From Spiroplasma_E sp902809815 (lineage in GTDB: Bacteria; Bacillota_I; Bacilli_A; Mycoplasmatales; VBWQ01), in the NCBI RefSeq assembly GCF_964030925.1, contig NZ_OZ034992.1, forward strand, positions 310,001 through 374,000: a DNA stretch of 64,000 bases, given 5' to 3'. Below, in pieces: positions 18,478 through 30,834 of the stretch (the stretch's first letter is position 1; the number at the start of each line of letters is the position of its first letter). The notes under the pieces are model-generated. The model made no database searches. It was given only the letters and a program-made list of their open reading frames with translations, and was not told where the DNA came from. Position numbers and translations under genes: made by a program.

Positions 18478-19596
18478 TTATGTTTTACAATTCACAAGAT
18501 TACACTTAAAAATAACCATTTTAATATAAATATCTATGCTATATGTTCTATTACCAAGCATTTCTTTTAAAATATATCAAATATTACTTTCAGCAAAAGT
18601 ACCAATATTTCATTTTGCACCTTGATTTTCAATTCCTTGTTTATTATTTTTAAAATATTGTTTTTTTAATTTTTTATGATTTTTTAATATTTCATTCATA
18701 TACTTTATTAATTCATCAAATTGACCATTTTCAATAAACTTTCTACAAGTATTATATTCTTCAAAATATTTTCCCTTGTTTCCAGCAATTATTCCTACAT
18801 ACAACTTTTTAACTAAATGAAATTTATCTAAAACAAACTGTGCACCAAGATAATCAGCAACATCTTTAATTCACTCTGCACTATCTCCACAAATAATGAT
18901 TTTTGCTTGGTCAAAATTTTCAAAAAATCTATTTCCTTGTTCTAAAATAAATTCAGCAGTTTTTTGAACTCCAATTTTAGTTTTTGTTGGTCTTATTATT
19001 ACATCTACTCTTTTATTAACTAATTTATGATTAACATTATCTGTACAAAATAATACTAAACGCATTGAATATTTACCAGAATTTCGTTTAAATTTTCAAA
19101 ACTTTCGATGTCCGTCATCAATACTAATATAAATAAATTGATTTGGTTCTAATTTTATTTTAGGAACATCTAATTTATTGACTTGATATTCTTGAAATAC
19201 TCTTCCAATACTTGTTGTACTAAATTTTGTTTGTTTCATAGTATGTAAAATATCACGATATTTTTTTCCATCTGCAAAATGTTCAATAACATTATTTTTG
19301 ATATCTTGACAAGTTCTTTTGTATTTAGGTAATTGCAATTTTTCATCTAATAAACAAATAGGAACTCATTTTTTTAATTGTTCATCATAATATTTATAAT
19401 CACGACATTTATAAGCAACAAGACCATTGATAGTATTTCTAGTTCTTGTTTTAATTTTAACGGGGATATATTTTCTATCTCTTTCTTTTAAGATTCTTCA
19501 ATCTGTTTTTTCTCATTGATTTTTTATATCCTCTTTAAATGATTGATACATTCTTTTAGTTGCTTCATTTAAAGTTCATAAGTAATTAAAACTCAT
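18478..19596 (-). CDS. UPF0236 (Mbov_0401-type) transposase-like protein of P2
   Basis: 372 residues, ATG at 19596 with AGGAGAAAAAAT. N-terminal basic region (RYIP-type KERDRKYIPVKIKTRTRN), then HFADGKKYRDI, YISIDDGHRKFWKF (candidate first Asp), KIIICGDSAEW (candidate second Asp), LGAQFVLDKFHLVKKL, and a C-terminal helical part ending with IDIYIKMVIFKCN. The GxxxDGHRKF and CGDSA motifs are shared with the P1 homologue, with little else identical. Complete and free of frameshifts, so possibly active. The stop lies 242 bases inside the left end. I infer a Mutator/IS256-like DDE transposase that moves P2 and P3. Confidence 0.8.
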
Positions 19597-19893
19597 ATTT
19601 TTTCTCCTAACTTTTTTTAAATTTTAAATTTATTGTAAATATATTTAAAAAATTAATTTACTTAATTATTATATAAATATATAAGTGTTATTTTAAATAA
19701 AATAAAAAATATTTTAAAAACAACTTTCATATTTTAAATATAATAAACAATTTCAATATAATTAATAGTATAGGTATCACAAAATAAACGCCTTGTATTT
19801 AGGCGTTATTTTGCATTTAAAAGCATACTTGTAAAAATAATCAAAAATAGTACAATTTAAAAGTAAAATTAAGGAAAAAAGGAGTAATTTAAT
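19597..19893. other. Terminase deletion scar and leader, with terminator
   Basis: From about 19738 (ATATAATAAACAATTTC) the sequence equals P1 from the last codons of the terminase (14142) onward, including the AACGCCT/AGGCGTT terminator at 19783-19813. Before that point it is unrelated A/T-rich sequence belonging to the UPF0236 promoter side. Thus about 1.7 kb carrying the terminase is missing in P2, with only the end of its transcript left. Confidence 0.75.
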
Positions 19894-20229
19894 ATGAAAA
19901 CATGAATAAAAACAAATTTAAGTAAAATTACATTAGCATTAGCATTAACTGGTGCAACAACTGGAACAATAGGATTAATCATGGGGGGGATGCTTACCCA
20001 TAATGTTAGTGGAGTTAAATATTTTTTAACTCCACATAAACAAGTTGAATGAGGTGTTCAAAAAATATGAATGTCCGATATTCATAAAATTTCAGTTGAT
20101 ATTAGAAGTGAATTTAAAATATATTTTGCTGATACTCCTAACAAAACAGAATTTTATAATGGAGGAAATACTATTGAAAGAACAGATATAGCATGAGATG
20201 GTAACTATCCTGATGGATATTTTTGATAA
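19894..20229 (+). CDS. Small phage membrane protein, intact P2 copy
   Basis: 111 residues, ATG at 19894 after AAAGGAGTAATTTAAT. N-terminal basic KTWIKTNLSKI, a hydrophobic helix TLALALTGATTGTIGLIMGG, then an extracellular-type region (YFLTPHKQVEWGVQKIW) ending in AWDGNYPDGYFW. One membrane span with a long C-terminal domain; could be a holin/spanin-like or surface-exclusion protein. In P1 the middle is different but the N- and C-terminal motifs are retained. Converges with the 675-residue gene, touching it without gap. Confidence 0.65.
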
Positions 20230-22257
20230 TTAAATTTCAATATTTATATAAGAAATATTTTCATTATATTTATCAAATAAATTAATATTTTGTAGATTTA
20301 TTTCTTTTTTATCCGTTACTAAAATTAAATCATAATTTCCAGCACCAAATATTCCACTGATTTCAATACGATTTAAATTATTAATTGGATTTTCAATCTG
20401 TAATTCAAATTCATTAATATTATCAATTTGTAAAATTTCTTTATAAAATTCTAATTTAGAAAATAATTGTGATTTATTTGAACCATATAAGTTTAAAGCA
20501 TTTTTTATTTTATTTTTATCAATCATTACTCTTGTAAAATACTTACCATATTCACCATTACCTAATGTTCAATCAGCAGGAACTAATGATGGAATATTAT
20601 TACTTTCTAATTCATTTGTAATAGATAATCAGTTAAATTGATTATCATCTAACTTAAATAATTGATTTTGACTAATATCATTATTTTTTAATTTAATATT
20701 ATTTATATCTGTAATATCAAAATATTCAGATTTTAATATTACTTTTACATCTTTAAATTGTCAAATATCTTTATTACTGGGTTTTATTGGACTTGATTTT
20801 AGTTCAAAATAATAAGGTAATAATATTTTATTATCATCATTTAATCCTTTATTTATTGATAATGATGAATAAATATATTTCGATAACATAATAAATACTT
20901 GTTTAAATATTTTAACTTGTTCTAAATTAATATAATTAGGATAATCTAACTCTCACTGTTTAAATAAATTAGTAATTATTTCATCAGGTTTTTGCCCTGA
21001 AAATGTATCACGTAATTTTGCTATTTTATTTGTCGGTTTTCCTGTTTTTTCATCATATTCTGCACCTTCAAAATTTCTATTGTAATTGTATGTATAACTT
21101 AGCATATCTAATAATAACTGTTGTAAACTATCAATTTTTGGTGCATCTTGTATTTCAATTGCTATACTTTTAAATTGATTATTTGTTGCAACATAAACAT
21201 ATCATCCCTCATTACTAAAAGATAAAACTTTTTTATCTTCTAAATGTATTTCATCTTTTAATGGTCAATTACCATCTCAAACAGCACCCATTTCTCAACC
21301 TAGTCAAGTATCAGTTACTCTTGCATTATTAATAACTTCTTTTCTTGTTACAGTACCAGTACTAATTTTAATTAAATCTAAAACTGATTTTTCTTGTCCT
21401 ATAAATTGTTTTGCTAAATTTCACGGTAATATTTGTTCACTAAATCATTGTTGTAATATTCTAACTTTTGGTTGAGTTTCAATAGGCATTGATAACAGCG
21501 GAAATGCTATCTTATCCTTGACAAATAACTTTGGGTATACTTCCATATTATCAACTTCACCAAGTACCTTTATATTGCCGAAAATCATGCTTCTAGGTGC
21601 TTTAATTTTTAAACCAATTACTTTTGTATCTTTGTCTAATGGTTTTTGTAATTTAATAATAATTGGATAACCATCTCTTGTTTTAAAATCTTTAATTTTA
21701 ATAATAGTTATGCTTTTAGTACTTCTTGTTTTTGGATTTTGATAAGGTTGTGAATAATTATTAATGATATATAAATTATCAATATTAGTTTCAGTTAATG
21801 GTTCATTAATAGAAACAGCATATAACTTAAATTGATTTAATAAATTTATTTCTTGAAAGATTAAGTTTTTAATATCAGTCATACTATATTCAATTGTATT
21901 ATCATTAATATTAGTACTTGCTCTTTGATTTAATTGCATAGTAAAATCAGATGTTTCAACTGCAATAGTTTTTAATACTTTATCAATATCAATAAAACCA
22001 ATTTTAATAGTATTTGCTGAAAATCTTAAACTATTATTTTCATTATTTTTAAATAAACGTTCAATTTCATAAATATATATAGTTCTTTTTTTAAATTCAT
22101 CGTATGCTCTATTAATATCTGGGTCACTAGTAGCACTCATCATATTAGTAAAATCATAAGGAATATTATCAATTAAATAATCATTTTCTACTTCTGCTTG
22201 ATTAAGTTTAGTTTGTTTCTGTGGAAACTTCGTTTGTGGTTTGTTGTTGTTTTCCAT
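20230..22257 (-). CDS. 675-residue phage structural protein, P2 copy
   Basis: Same length and start context as 14587-16614. Almost identical over residues 1-285 and the last 250; between about 290 and 420 the two copies diverge (P1 VTHAWLGYEFSNVLGGKWPL against P2 VTDTWLGWEMGAVWDGNWPL), pointing to a variable, perhaps surface-exposed domain. Function unknown; next to the portal. Confidence 0.65.
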
Positions 22258-23449
22258 TGTTCTCTCCTATTAATTGGTTATTTTCGGGATTAAATAATTT
22301 TAATTTAACTGTTAAGTTATTAATTTCTTGTTCATCATTAATGTTAAATGTTTTACTATTTAATAAATCTTTATCTACGCTTACTAATATTTGAATAAAT
22401 TTAAGAATATCAATATTAAATTGTCATAATTTTTGTTCAATATAATTAATAGTTGAAATATTAACTGCTGTACTTTCGGGAACTGATTGTTGTGCTGATT
22501 TTTTTTGACTTGGTATATGAATACCACAACGTTTAAATATTTCATTAACATTTCAATCGTATATATCAGTTAAATTTTTACCTTTAAAATTACTATTTGT
22601 CATATTGATATTTTCGTTTTGTTCATTATTATCTCCACCACTTTTAAATATGTAGTTTTTAGTAACTAATGTTCTTACTGCTTCTTCTAATGTTGATTGA
22701 ACATTACCATAAGTTTGACTAAATATAAATTTAGGTGAATTTAAAATGGTATCTAAAACAATTTGTTCATAAATAACATCTAATGCTTTAATTTTATCCA
22801 TTATTTTATTACAATCTGCTAATTCATTTGCTTTATTTCGCATAATTGCTATTGGTATATAATTAATATTTAGTGTTTGCTCTTGCTCTAAATTTGGATT
22901 ATTAATGTATGATTTAAAAGGTAATTGAAATTGTTTTTTATTATCACTAATACTATAAATTGCACGGTTAATTGTTACTTGTTCATTATTTAATGTATAA
23001 ATTTCAAATAATCTTACCATTTGTGCATTTTGTTCATAACTATCATAAAAAATAGTACATTGAATTAATTTACCAGTAATATCATAAACTCTTTGTTGTA
23101 TATCAACGACTTGAAAATATAAATCATCATTAGCAATAAAAATTAAATAACCACTAATTCCTAATTTACTTAATTTAAAAATAGAATTTCAATTTTTTCT
23201 ATAAAATTCTTGTTGAATTAAATATTGTTTAATAGTTTCATTATTAATTTCTAATGGAGCATTATATAAATTAGCATTATTTTCTGCTACAAAATCAGTG
23301 AAATAAGTTTCATGGTTAAAATCATTAAAACCAAAATAATTTAAAATTGAAGCATGTGTACTTTTATTTTTATTAGTTAAAAATTTTAATTTTTCACCTT
23401 GATTATCATTAATATTATTTTTATCTTTTCTTTTAAATAGACTTATCAT
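22208..23449 (-). CDS. Phage portal-like protein, P2 copy
   Basis: 413 residues, ATG at 23449 (MISLFKRKDK). Sequence nearly identical to 16565-17806 except for a few exchanges (for example KQFQLPFKSYIN against KQFPLDFRTHSN). Same 50-base overlap with the downstream gene, so the overlap is conserved and likely matters for coupled translation. Confidence 0.65.
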
Positions 23450-23469
23450 AATATTCACCACCTTTCTTT

Positions 23470-23592
23470 TTAAAATATTTGATTAATTTTTAATATAATT
23501 TTGACAATAATAAATATAATTAAACCAGCAGTTGCTGATGATAGAATTACTCCAATTAAACCTAAAATAATCTTTATAATTTTAAAAAACAT
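23470..23592 (-). CDS. Small single-span membrane protein, P2 copy
   Basis: 40 residues, same protein as 17824-17946 (MFFKIIKIILGLIGVILSSA...) with conservative changes in the C-terminal helix (VKIILKINQIF). Conservation of the frame between copies supports a real gene. Confidence 0.5.
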   Translation of the reverse strand: MFFKIIKIILGLIGVILSSATAGLIIFIIVKIILKINQIF

Positions 23593-25270
23593 AATATTAT
23601 TCCTGTAATTCTTCTAATTTTTTAAAAATATAATCTCTACCCATACCCCACATTATTCTATTGTTATAAATATTAATTTCAGTTTGTTGGTTATTGTTAT
23701 TATTCGCTATTCATAAACTACTTTTTACAACACTTGTATCTAATTGATAATAAAAATTAATTATTTGTCAACTATAATTTTTATTATTTTCTTTACTTGT
23801 ATAATCACCATAACTTATATATATTCTATAATGTGTTTTATCTTTAAATATATATTTTATAAAATTTTGATTATTATTATTTTTATCTGTTATAACTTCT
23901 CCTACTTCTTTTCATTGTGAAATATTTGGAGTTGGTGTTGGAGTATTTGGTAATTCAATATTAATCTCATTATTTTTTAATTCATTTATTTTTAAAGTAT
24001 GACTTGTAATTTTTATAGGTTGAATAATATCTACTTTAACTGTATTTTGTAATTCTTCTAATGAAAAAATATTTGCATATTTTTCATTTCCACCTTCTAA
24101 AATTAATTGTCATTTATTAATATCTAATAATTGTAAATATAAAATACATTCTTCATTATTAATTAAACCTTTTGTAAGAAATATTTTAATTCCATGATTT
24201 CCACCTAAATAATTACCTGTTTTAAATTCTACTGTTATTCTTGTATTTACTTGATGAAATGGTGGAGATTCCCATGTAATAATTACTCTATAAAGAGTAT
24301 TAAAAGCAAGATTAAAATCACCATATTTACGATTATTTATACTTTTACCTATTACTTTTCAATTTTCTTTAACTTGTTTTTTATTTATTTCATTAACAGC
24401 ACCAACAATATTTTTATTATTAGTTTCTAATCTTCCATAAGTATTATTAAGCAATAATGAGATAGCAAGAGAACTATTTGAACTATCATTTATTCATAAT
24501 TGGTCTCTATCATCTTTATATGTAAAATATCCTTTCATAAAAACAGATTTTTTATAATAATCAGATAAATCTACTTTACCACCAGTAGCACTAATTTTAT
24601 TATTTTCATCAATAGTTATATTAGTACCAGCAATTAATTTATCTTGTTTTTTATCTAATAAATTATTAGTTTCTAGTTTTGTATAATAATCACGTTCAGT
24701 ACTTTCTTCTGCTATAAATTCAGTTGGTGCACCTTTTCCTATATATTGATATATTTCTTCTATATCACCAATTAAGTTAATTTTTCCACGTTCAGGGTAA
24801 GAATTACCTCCACCACTAAATTTTTTATTTCTATTGTTATAGTAAATAGTTCCGGTATTTAAAATTTTTTTATTTTGGATTTGTTCACTATACGTCATGG
24901 AATCAACATTTAACAATTCAAATTCATTAAAAACATTATTTAAATAAATTTTAATTACTTTATAAAATTTCATAAAATTATTTTCTGTTGAATATTGATA
25001 AATGATTTTAATAAAATATCATTTAAATGTTTCTATATTATTATTTTCAACTTTTTTTCATAAGGGACTAGTTTCAATATTAAATCAATTATTTTTAACA
25101 TCATTAATATTTTCATTTGCTTTAATTAATTCATTATTTAATTTGGTAATTTCATTTTCATTTGTAGTAATTCGTTTTTGTTGTTTAGCAGAAAAATCAC
25201 AAGTTGGTGCATGTGTATAATCACCAATTTGTGGATTATTTTGTAATGCTTCGGGTGGTAATGGCCACTT

Positions 25271-26399
25271 GCCACTTAGCCCTTTTTACTAGACCATTAA
25301 TTTAAAAAACCTGAATGTATTCTAAAAACAATTGTGTTATATAATTAACACTAATTTTAACCTGAAAGGATTTTTATTAATGGATAAAATTAAACAAATA
25401 GCATTAGTAATTAACAAATTAAATATCAAAGAAAAAATTAAAATTATTGATGATTGTAAAAATCAATATTCAATTAGAAACCTATGTCAATATCTTCAAT
25501 TAAACAGATCAACATATTACTTTTTAAAAAATAAACAAAAACCTATTAAAAAAGAAGAAAATCATATTATTAAATGCAATCATAAATATCAAAAAATATG
25601 CCAACTTTTAATCGAATTTCATTCTACAAGAAAAGGCAGAATTTATGGATATTTAAGAATTTTTTCAGCTTTTAAAGAGTGATTAAAACAAGAAAAAAAT
25701 ATCATTTTAAATATAGAATTATCAATAAAACAAATGCGAAAAATTATGAAAGAACACAATATTCAAGGATTAAAACAAACTAAAAATAACTATCCTAAAA
25801 ACAAAAAAAATCCAAATAAGTGAATACCTACAATGGATAAAGTAAACAAAGATTATAAAAGTACAACCTCTTCAAATCAAATTTGATCAATGGACACTAA
25901 ACAAATAAATACTAAAGAAGGATGATTATATCTTTTTGTAATTATTGATTTTTATTCAAATAATGTTGTTAGTTATAATATTGCTCCTAATAAATCATAT
26001 CAGGATTTAATTCTTCCTGCTCTTGAAAAAATCAACAAACAATTTTCTTGAAATCAAGTAAAAAATGTTATTTTACATTCAGATAACGCCAACGAATTTT
26101 ATTGTCAGGATATCACAAAATGAGCAGAGGATAAACAAATAATTTTAAGCAAAAAACAACCTTATGATATTGGTGGTAATGTATTATCTGAAAACTGATT
26201 TTCTCATTTATCTCAAGAATGACTACCTAAAGGATCAAATCAATATTTATCCATCAATGAAGCTATAAATGATGTAAATCAATATGTTATGTTTTATAAT
26301 TATGAAAGAATACATTCTAAATTTCTAAAACCACCAATTTTACAAATTAAAATTTAGAATTTTATATCAAAAATGGTCCAGTAATTAAGGGCCAACCAC
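25271..26399 (+). mobile_element. IS3-like element, copy 2, in the P2 tail fibre
   Basis: Same 1129 bases as copy 1, opposite orientation. Comparison with the intact site in P1 (36075-36090, GGTGGTAATGTTCCAATTTC) shows the P2 site now has an additional GCCACTT repeat and lacks TTC/GTT bases, so the insertion was not a simple 3-bp duplication. Confidence 0.85.
25380..26357 (+). CDS. IS3-family transposase (copy 2)
   Basis: 325 residues, ATG at 25380. Identical motifs to 9929-10906 (WSMDTKQI, LHSDNANEFY, ENWFSHLSQEW). Intact and probably functional. Confidence 0.9.
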
Positions 26400-27097
26400 C
26401 CAATTTCATCAGGTCAATCTAAAATCATTGTTTCAGTTTCTTTATCATAATCTGTTGCAACATAACCTTTATTAATAAATTTACTAACAGGACCTCTATA
26501 TATTTCATTTTCATTATCATCAACTAAATCATCATATAATTTAATTTGTTTTGATAATGTAAATTCTTTTTGTTGTTCAATTAATTCATCAACTTGATTT
26601 CTAGTATAAAATGCTTTTAAGTCAATTTTTTCAACATCTATTTCATCATCATTATAACTTGAAAATATTTGTTTTAATTCTGTTAATCTTGCTCATATTT
26701 TCATTCTACTAGGTGCTAAATCTCAAACATTAATCGTAGGAGTACTATTTGCACTAAATTGAGTACCATTATTAAATTGAATAGTAGCATCAACATTAAA
26801 TTCAATTGGTGTACGATTAAATACTCAATGTTCAACCATAACATAAACCATATCTCTTAATGTTTCTTTAATTAATTCATCTTTAAAACTATCAAAAGGA
26901 AATTTAGATAAAATAAAATCAAGATAAGCATTAATATCATTTTGCGCGCGAATAGCAAAAGTTTTAAATCAATCATTAACATTTGGTCATGTTTTTATAT
27001 ATTGCTGTGGTGTTTCTGTAATTTTTCCAGTTAATGGATATCAGTTATTATAATTTTCAAGACTGACATCAGTTCAAAGTTTATTAATCATAATTTA

Positions 27098-28813
27098 TCA
27101 TTCCTTAAAAAATGCTTGTTTATAATGATGAGTATGTTTTTTTGTTTTTTTATGTGTTATATGTTCAATTTCTTTTTGTATTTTATTTTTACCTTTTTTT
27201 AATTTTTTCTTACCTTTTGCTATAACTTGACTATATGCAAACTTTTCTAAATGATGTAATAATCCAGTACCAAATAAAGTATTAACTGAAAACTTTAAAC
27301 CAACATTTTTAAATGATTTGTTAATATTTTCAATAGGATTATTAATAACATTTACTACTTTATGATAAGTTCTAATAGTTCTAAATATTTCTCTATATAC
27401 TTTAAAACTATCTCTAATTACTTGTTGAACCACTGGTGGAGCAAATGCTATTGCTTTTAATCATTTATTATGATTAACACCATAACCAATGTATCAACCA
27501 CTATATCAACGATATCAATGAAATGGATGTATTTGAGTAACAAAAGTTTTTGCTTTAAGAATACTATCAACAACTGTAATTGGTTTATATTTAGGATTGC
27601 GATGATAAATGGTAATTGCGCATTTATCTAATGATAAAGGTTGAATTTTACAACCCATAAATACTGGTGAATTTAATGGAATTAATTGTGCATGTTTAAT
27701 TGCTCTTTTTTCTGCACTAGTAAATAAATCAGTTACTTTTTCTTTTAATTTATTAATTTTTTCAAATGCTTGTTTTTCTAACTTTTCAAATTTTTCTTGT
27801 AATTTATATATACTTTCTCTTATTTTTTCAAAATATGGTGTTTCTTTTCAAAATTTATTAAAACCTTTTTTTAAGTAAAATCTAATATCAAAATATTTAA
27901 AAGTTTGATTTGCTTTTAAAACAAGTTGATGAATAACATTATTTTTAAAATCAAATTTAATAGCATTAGCACGAATTTTTTGTAAATCTAAAATTAAAGT
28001 TTTTCCATATCTATTTTCTGTATGTATTGTATGAACTAAATTTAATCAATCATGCTGATTCATAGATAGTACTTTTTTTAAATCAGTATTAAATTTTTTT
28101 AAAAAGTTATTTGCTTTTTCGATATCTTTAATTTTAAATTTAGGAGTTAATTGTGGACTTAATTTTATTAATGTATTTTGTAATAATAAGTGTTCCATTA
28201 ATTTTTCTGTTTCTAATTTTTGAAAATTATTCTTATATTGTCTTTCAGCAACATAACCTAAATCTCGTAATACTGTTTCACGATTAGGAGTAAAACTATA
28301 ATTCATTAAATAACGTTTATTACCAATAATTTTATCTGTTAAAATTTCTTTTCCACTTACTTGACTAATAATTTCTTGTAAGTTTTTTGCTTCTTTAATA
28401 CCAACTTGTTCTAATGTTTTAGTTTTTTGTGCTAACTTAATAAATTTAGTAGTGCGATAACCACGACTAATTTTATTAAGTCCAGCAAATGCAGGTAATA
28501 AATTTAAGAAAGTATTTAATTTTGTTACATTTCCTTTTAAATAATCATAAACTTGATTAATAGTAAAATCAGTTAAAAATTCTACACCAACAGCACTAAT
28601 ACTAGCAACTAAATCACTTGCACCTAATCCAAGTGCTATACTTTCACTTAATCCACCAGTAAAAGGAGCAAGTGCTACTGCAATTACTTGTACACCAATC
28701 ATTTCTAAAATTTCTCATCAAAAACTTTTATTTTCTTGTTGGTTACTTGTTCTAGTATGTTTTGGTTTATTTATGTTTAAAAGTATTGCTGTACTAGTTG
28801 TACCAATTGGCAT
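27098..28813 (-). CDS. 571-residue phage protein, candidate internal/ejection or minor head protein, P2 copy
   Basis: ATG at 28813 (MPIGTTSTAILLNINKPK). Hydrophobic stretch EMIGVQVIAVALAPFTGGLS..ALGLGASD near residues 37-75, then long amphipathic helices (EKIRESIYKLQEKFEKLEKQ) and an aromatic patch HPFHWYRWYSGWYIGYGVNH near residue 440, and a Lys-rich C-terminus (GKKKLKKGKNKIQKEIE). The combination of membrane-active segment, coiled coil and basic tail resembles ejection/tape-measure-like proteins, but I recognise no family. Immediately downstream of the capsid-like gene and 6 bases before the tail fibre. Confidence 0.6.
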
Positions 28814-28828
28814 GGCATTTAATTTCCT

Positions 28829-30013
28829 TTATTTAAGAGTTATTTTAATTGGATTTGTTGAACCTTTATAATTTAAATCATTAACATTTGAAGAAATAAC
28901 TATGTATAAGTCACCCGCTTTTTGTTTTTGATTACTTACATTAGTTTTTCCTTGTGCATCACTAAAATATTTAATAGTTGGATTTGTTAAATTTGGATTT
29001 AATGATTTAAGTTCATTAATACTTTTTATTTGTGTATTTAATTCATTGTTATTGTTATTAACATTTGCAGTAATATTTGTTGTTAAAACTGTAATTTTAG
29101 TTTTTAAATCATTTTTTTCTGTTTTAATAACTCCACATAACATTCATCTTGATGTTGTTTCATTATTAGAAATATATGGTATTGCTTCTCCAACAACTTC
29201 ACCAGCAACTTTATATGCTCTTCCTGCTTTATCATCTTTAATAAAATCTACATAAATAACTGTATTTTCTATCATGTATCTTTTCATCGCTCTTGGTGTT
29301 GCTAAAATAAAGGTCATTAATTGTTGTTCATTTTTATCATTAGTAAAAATCATATAGTCATCAAGAACGATTTCGCATAATACACCTTTTACATATAAAT
29401 TATTTCCATTTAAACGTAATTGTTGTGCTAACTGATTATCGGTAATTAAACCTTTATTATCAGCTAAATAAACTAAACTATCATAAAGACCATTAGTAAT
29501 AAAAAATTTACTATTTGCAATGTTTCTAAATTGAAACAAAGTATTTCAAGCAGATAACATTGATTTTAAATAGCCTACTGGTGTTGTATCTTCAATATCG
29601 ATTTTAGTAGCAAATTTTGCAATTGCTTGTGTATCATCAATTGCTAATTTATCTGCTAAATCATTTGCAACTTCATATTGCATACTATCTAATAAATTTT
29701 GTCCATTATTTGCTTTTAAATCTACATCTGCAATAATTTCTCCTGCAAGATATTTTTTAGTTATTTTTTTACTAATTTTATCTGTATCAACATATGGTAA
29801 TTCATATCTTTTACTTTTATCATCCCAAGCAATAATTTTTACTTCCGGTTTTTTTGGTTTTTTAACAATAAATTCAATATTTACTGAGTCAACAATTTCA
29901 GTAGGAAAAAAGTTTGCCCATGGACTATTTGAAATTTTAAAAAACTCTATAAATTCTGGTGCTTCTACTAATCTCTCTGTATTGTCTAAATTTTGATTAA
30001 ATGGTACTGACAT
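28829..30013 (-). CDS. Major capsid-like protein, P2 copy
   Basis: 394 residues with two UGA Trp codons joining what would otherwise be three short frames. N-terminal MSVPFNQNLDNTERLVEAPE, then a beta/alpha layout with YLAGEIIADVDLKANNGQNL (helix of DUF-type HK97 capsids), FITNGLYDSLVYLADNKG, LYVKGVLCEIVLDDYMIFTN and TPRAMKRYMIENTVIYVDF. This arrangement, and the location just downstream of a coiled-coil scaffold-like gene, fit an HK97-fold capsid protein. The C-terminal 100 residues (VLTTNITANVNNNNNELNTQ onward, ending IKITLK) look like an added surface domain. Assignment is by context and pattern. Confidence 0.7.
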
Positions 30014-30031
30014 TTTATTTCTTCCTTTCGT

Positions 30032-30406
30032 TTATAAATAATTTTTCTTTTTATAATTAATTAAAAAATTTTCTTTATCATTTGGTTTATTATTAATAAT
30101 TATTTGTTTATTACCACCTGTATTAATTGTTTGTTTAAATACTGGTTGTTCTTTAATCATTTTTTTAATAGTTTCTTCAATTTTTGAATTTTCTATATTA
30201 CTTGTTTTAAATTTTAAAAAATCATAAAATTCAGTTTTAACTTGATATTTTTTAAATATATTAATCATTTCTTTTTCTTTAATTTCTTGATTAAGTTTAT
30301 TTAACTTATTTTCTGCTTCATTAACTTTATTTTCTATTTCTTGTTGAGTATTATTTTCATTTAAAGGTTCAGTTGTTTGTTGAACATTATTTTCATTTTC
30401 TAACAT
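30032..30406 (-). CDS. Scaffold-like protein, P2 copy
   Basis: 124 residues: acidic Asn/Gln-rich N-terminus, central coiled coil (EIENKVNEAENKLNKLNQEI), and a short C-terminal region KQIIINNKPNDKENFLINYK. Phage scaffolding proteins have this shape and lie directly upstream of the capsid gene. ATG at 30406, AGGAGAATGTTAA. Confidence 0.65.
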   Translation of the reverse strand: MLENENNVQQTTEPLNENNTQQEIENKVNEAENKLNKLNQEIKEKEMINIFKKYQVKTEFYDFLKFKTSNIENSKIEETIKKMIKEQPVFKQTINTGGNKQIIINNKPNDKENFLINYKKKNYL

Positions 30407-30423
30407 TTAACATTCTCCTAATC

Positions 30424-30609
30424 TTATCCCAATAATCAATCTTTAACTAATTGTGGCATTTCACTTATTAATTTTTTATAATCATTAACTGCGTTTTCTA
30501 ATGTATCAATATCAGAAAATTTAAAACAATTATCAATATGTAAATCAAAATCTCTATCAATACTGATATCTTGTTTTCTATATTTTTCATTAAATTCAAT
30601 TTTTGTCAT
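30424..30609 (-). CDS. Small acidic phage protein, P2 copy
   Basis: 61 residues: MTKIEFNEKYRKQDISIDRD... ending VKDWLLG. Mixed, no motif; ATG at 30609 after AAAGGAGAAAAATA. Conserved in P1 at 40108. Unknown. Confidence 0.55.
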
Positions 30610-30610
30610 A

Positions 30611-30799
30611 TTATTTTTCTCCTTTATTAATTTTTTCGTTTAATTTTGCTAATTTTTTTTGATGTTTTATAATTTTGTTATTTGCTCTAACATGTTTTGG
30701 AGTTGTGATAAATCTTTTTAATAAAACAATAATTTCTCTGCATATTAATGTTCCAACACTTGTTCCAATAATTATTAATTCATGTAAAAATTCTTTCAT
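30611..30799 (-). CDS. Small membrane protein, holin-like, P2 copy
   Basis: 62 residues; N-terminal hydrophobic stretch FLHELIIIGTSVGTLICREI IVLL followed by a basic tail (KHQKKLAKLNEKINKGEK). One membrane segment with a positively charged cytoplasmic end, compatible with a holin, but could be any small anchor. ATG at 30799 with GGAAAATATTCAA. Confidence 0.5.
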   Translation of the reverse strand: MKEFLHELIIIGTSVGTLICREIIVLLKRFITTPKHVRANNKIIKHQKKLAKLNEKINKGEK

Positions 30800-30834
30800 T
30801 TGAATATTTTCCTTTCAATTTTTAATTTTTTTAA

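Larger units (their letters stand above)
23597..27091 (-). pseudogene. Tail-fibre / receptor-binding protein of P2, interrupted by IS3
   Basis: ATG at 27091 with AAGGAATGATAAATT; stop at 23597. N-terminal domain (MINKLWTDVSLENYNNWYPL) for virion attachment; then coiled-coil EITKLNNELIKANENIND; then a stalk unit YYTKLETNNLLDKKQDKL - IAGTNITIDENNKISATGG - VDLSDYYKK typical of phage fibre and baseplate stalks; then WESPPFHQVNTRITVEFKTG and a C-terminal tip. About 787 residues without the IS. IS3 copy 2 at 25271-26399 breaks it after about residue 230. A later internal ATG (24973) cannot substitute for the attachment domain. Confidence 0.75.

Noticed and set aside
19597..19740. A degraded terminase gene in P2
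   Set aside because: No terminase codons beyond the last few could be aligned; the sequence is noncoding.
29046..29255. Plus-strand frame over the capsid-like gene (also 38730-38939)
   Set aside because: Shadow of the minus-strand protein, which is continuous when UGA is read as Trp.
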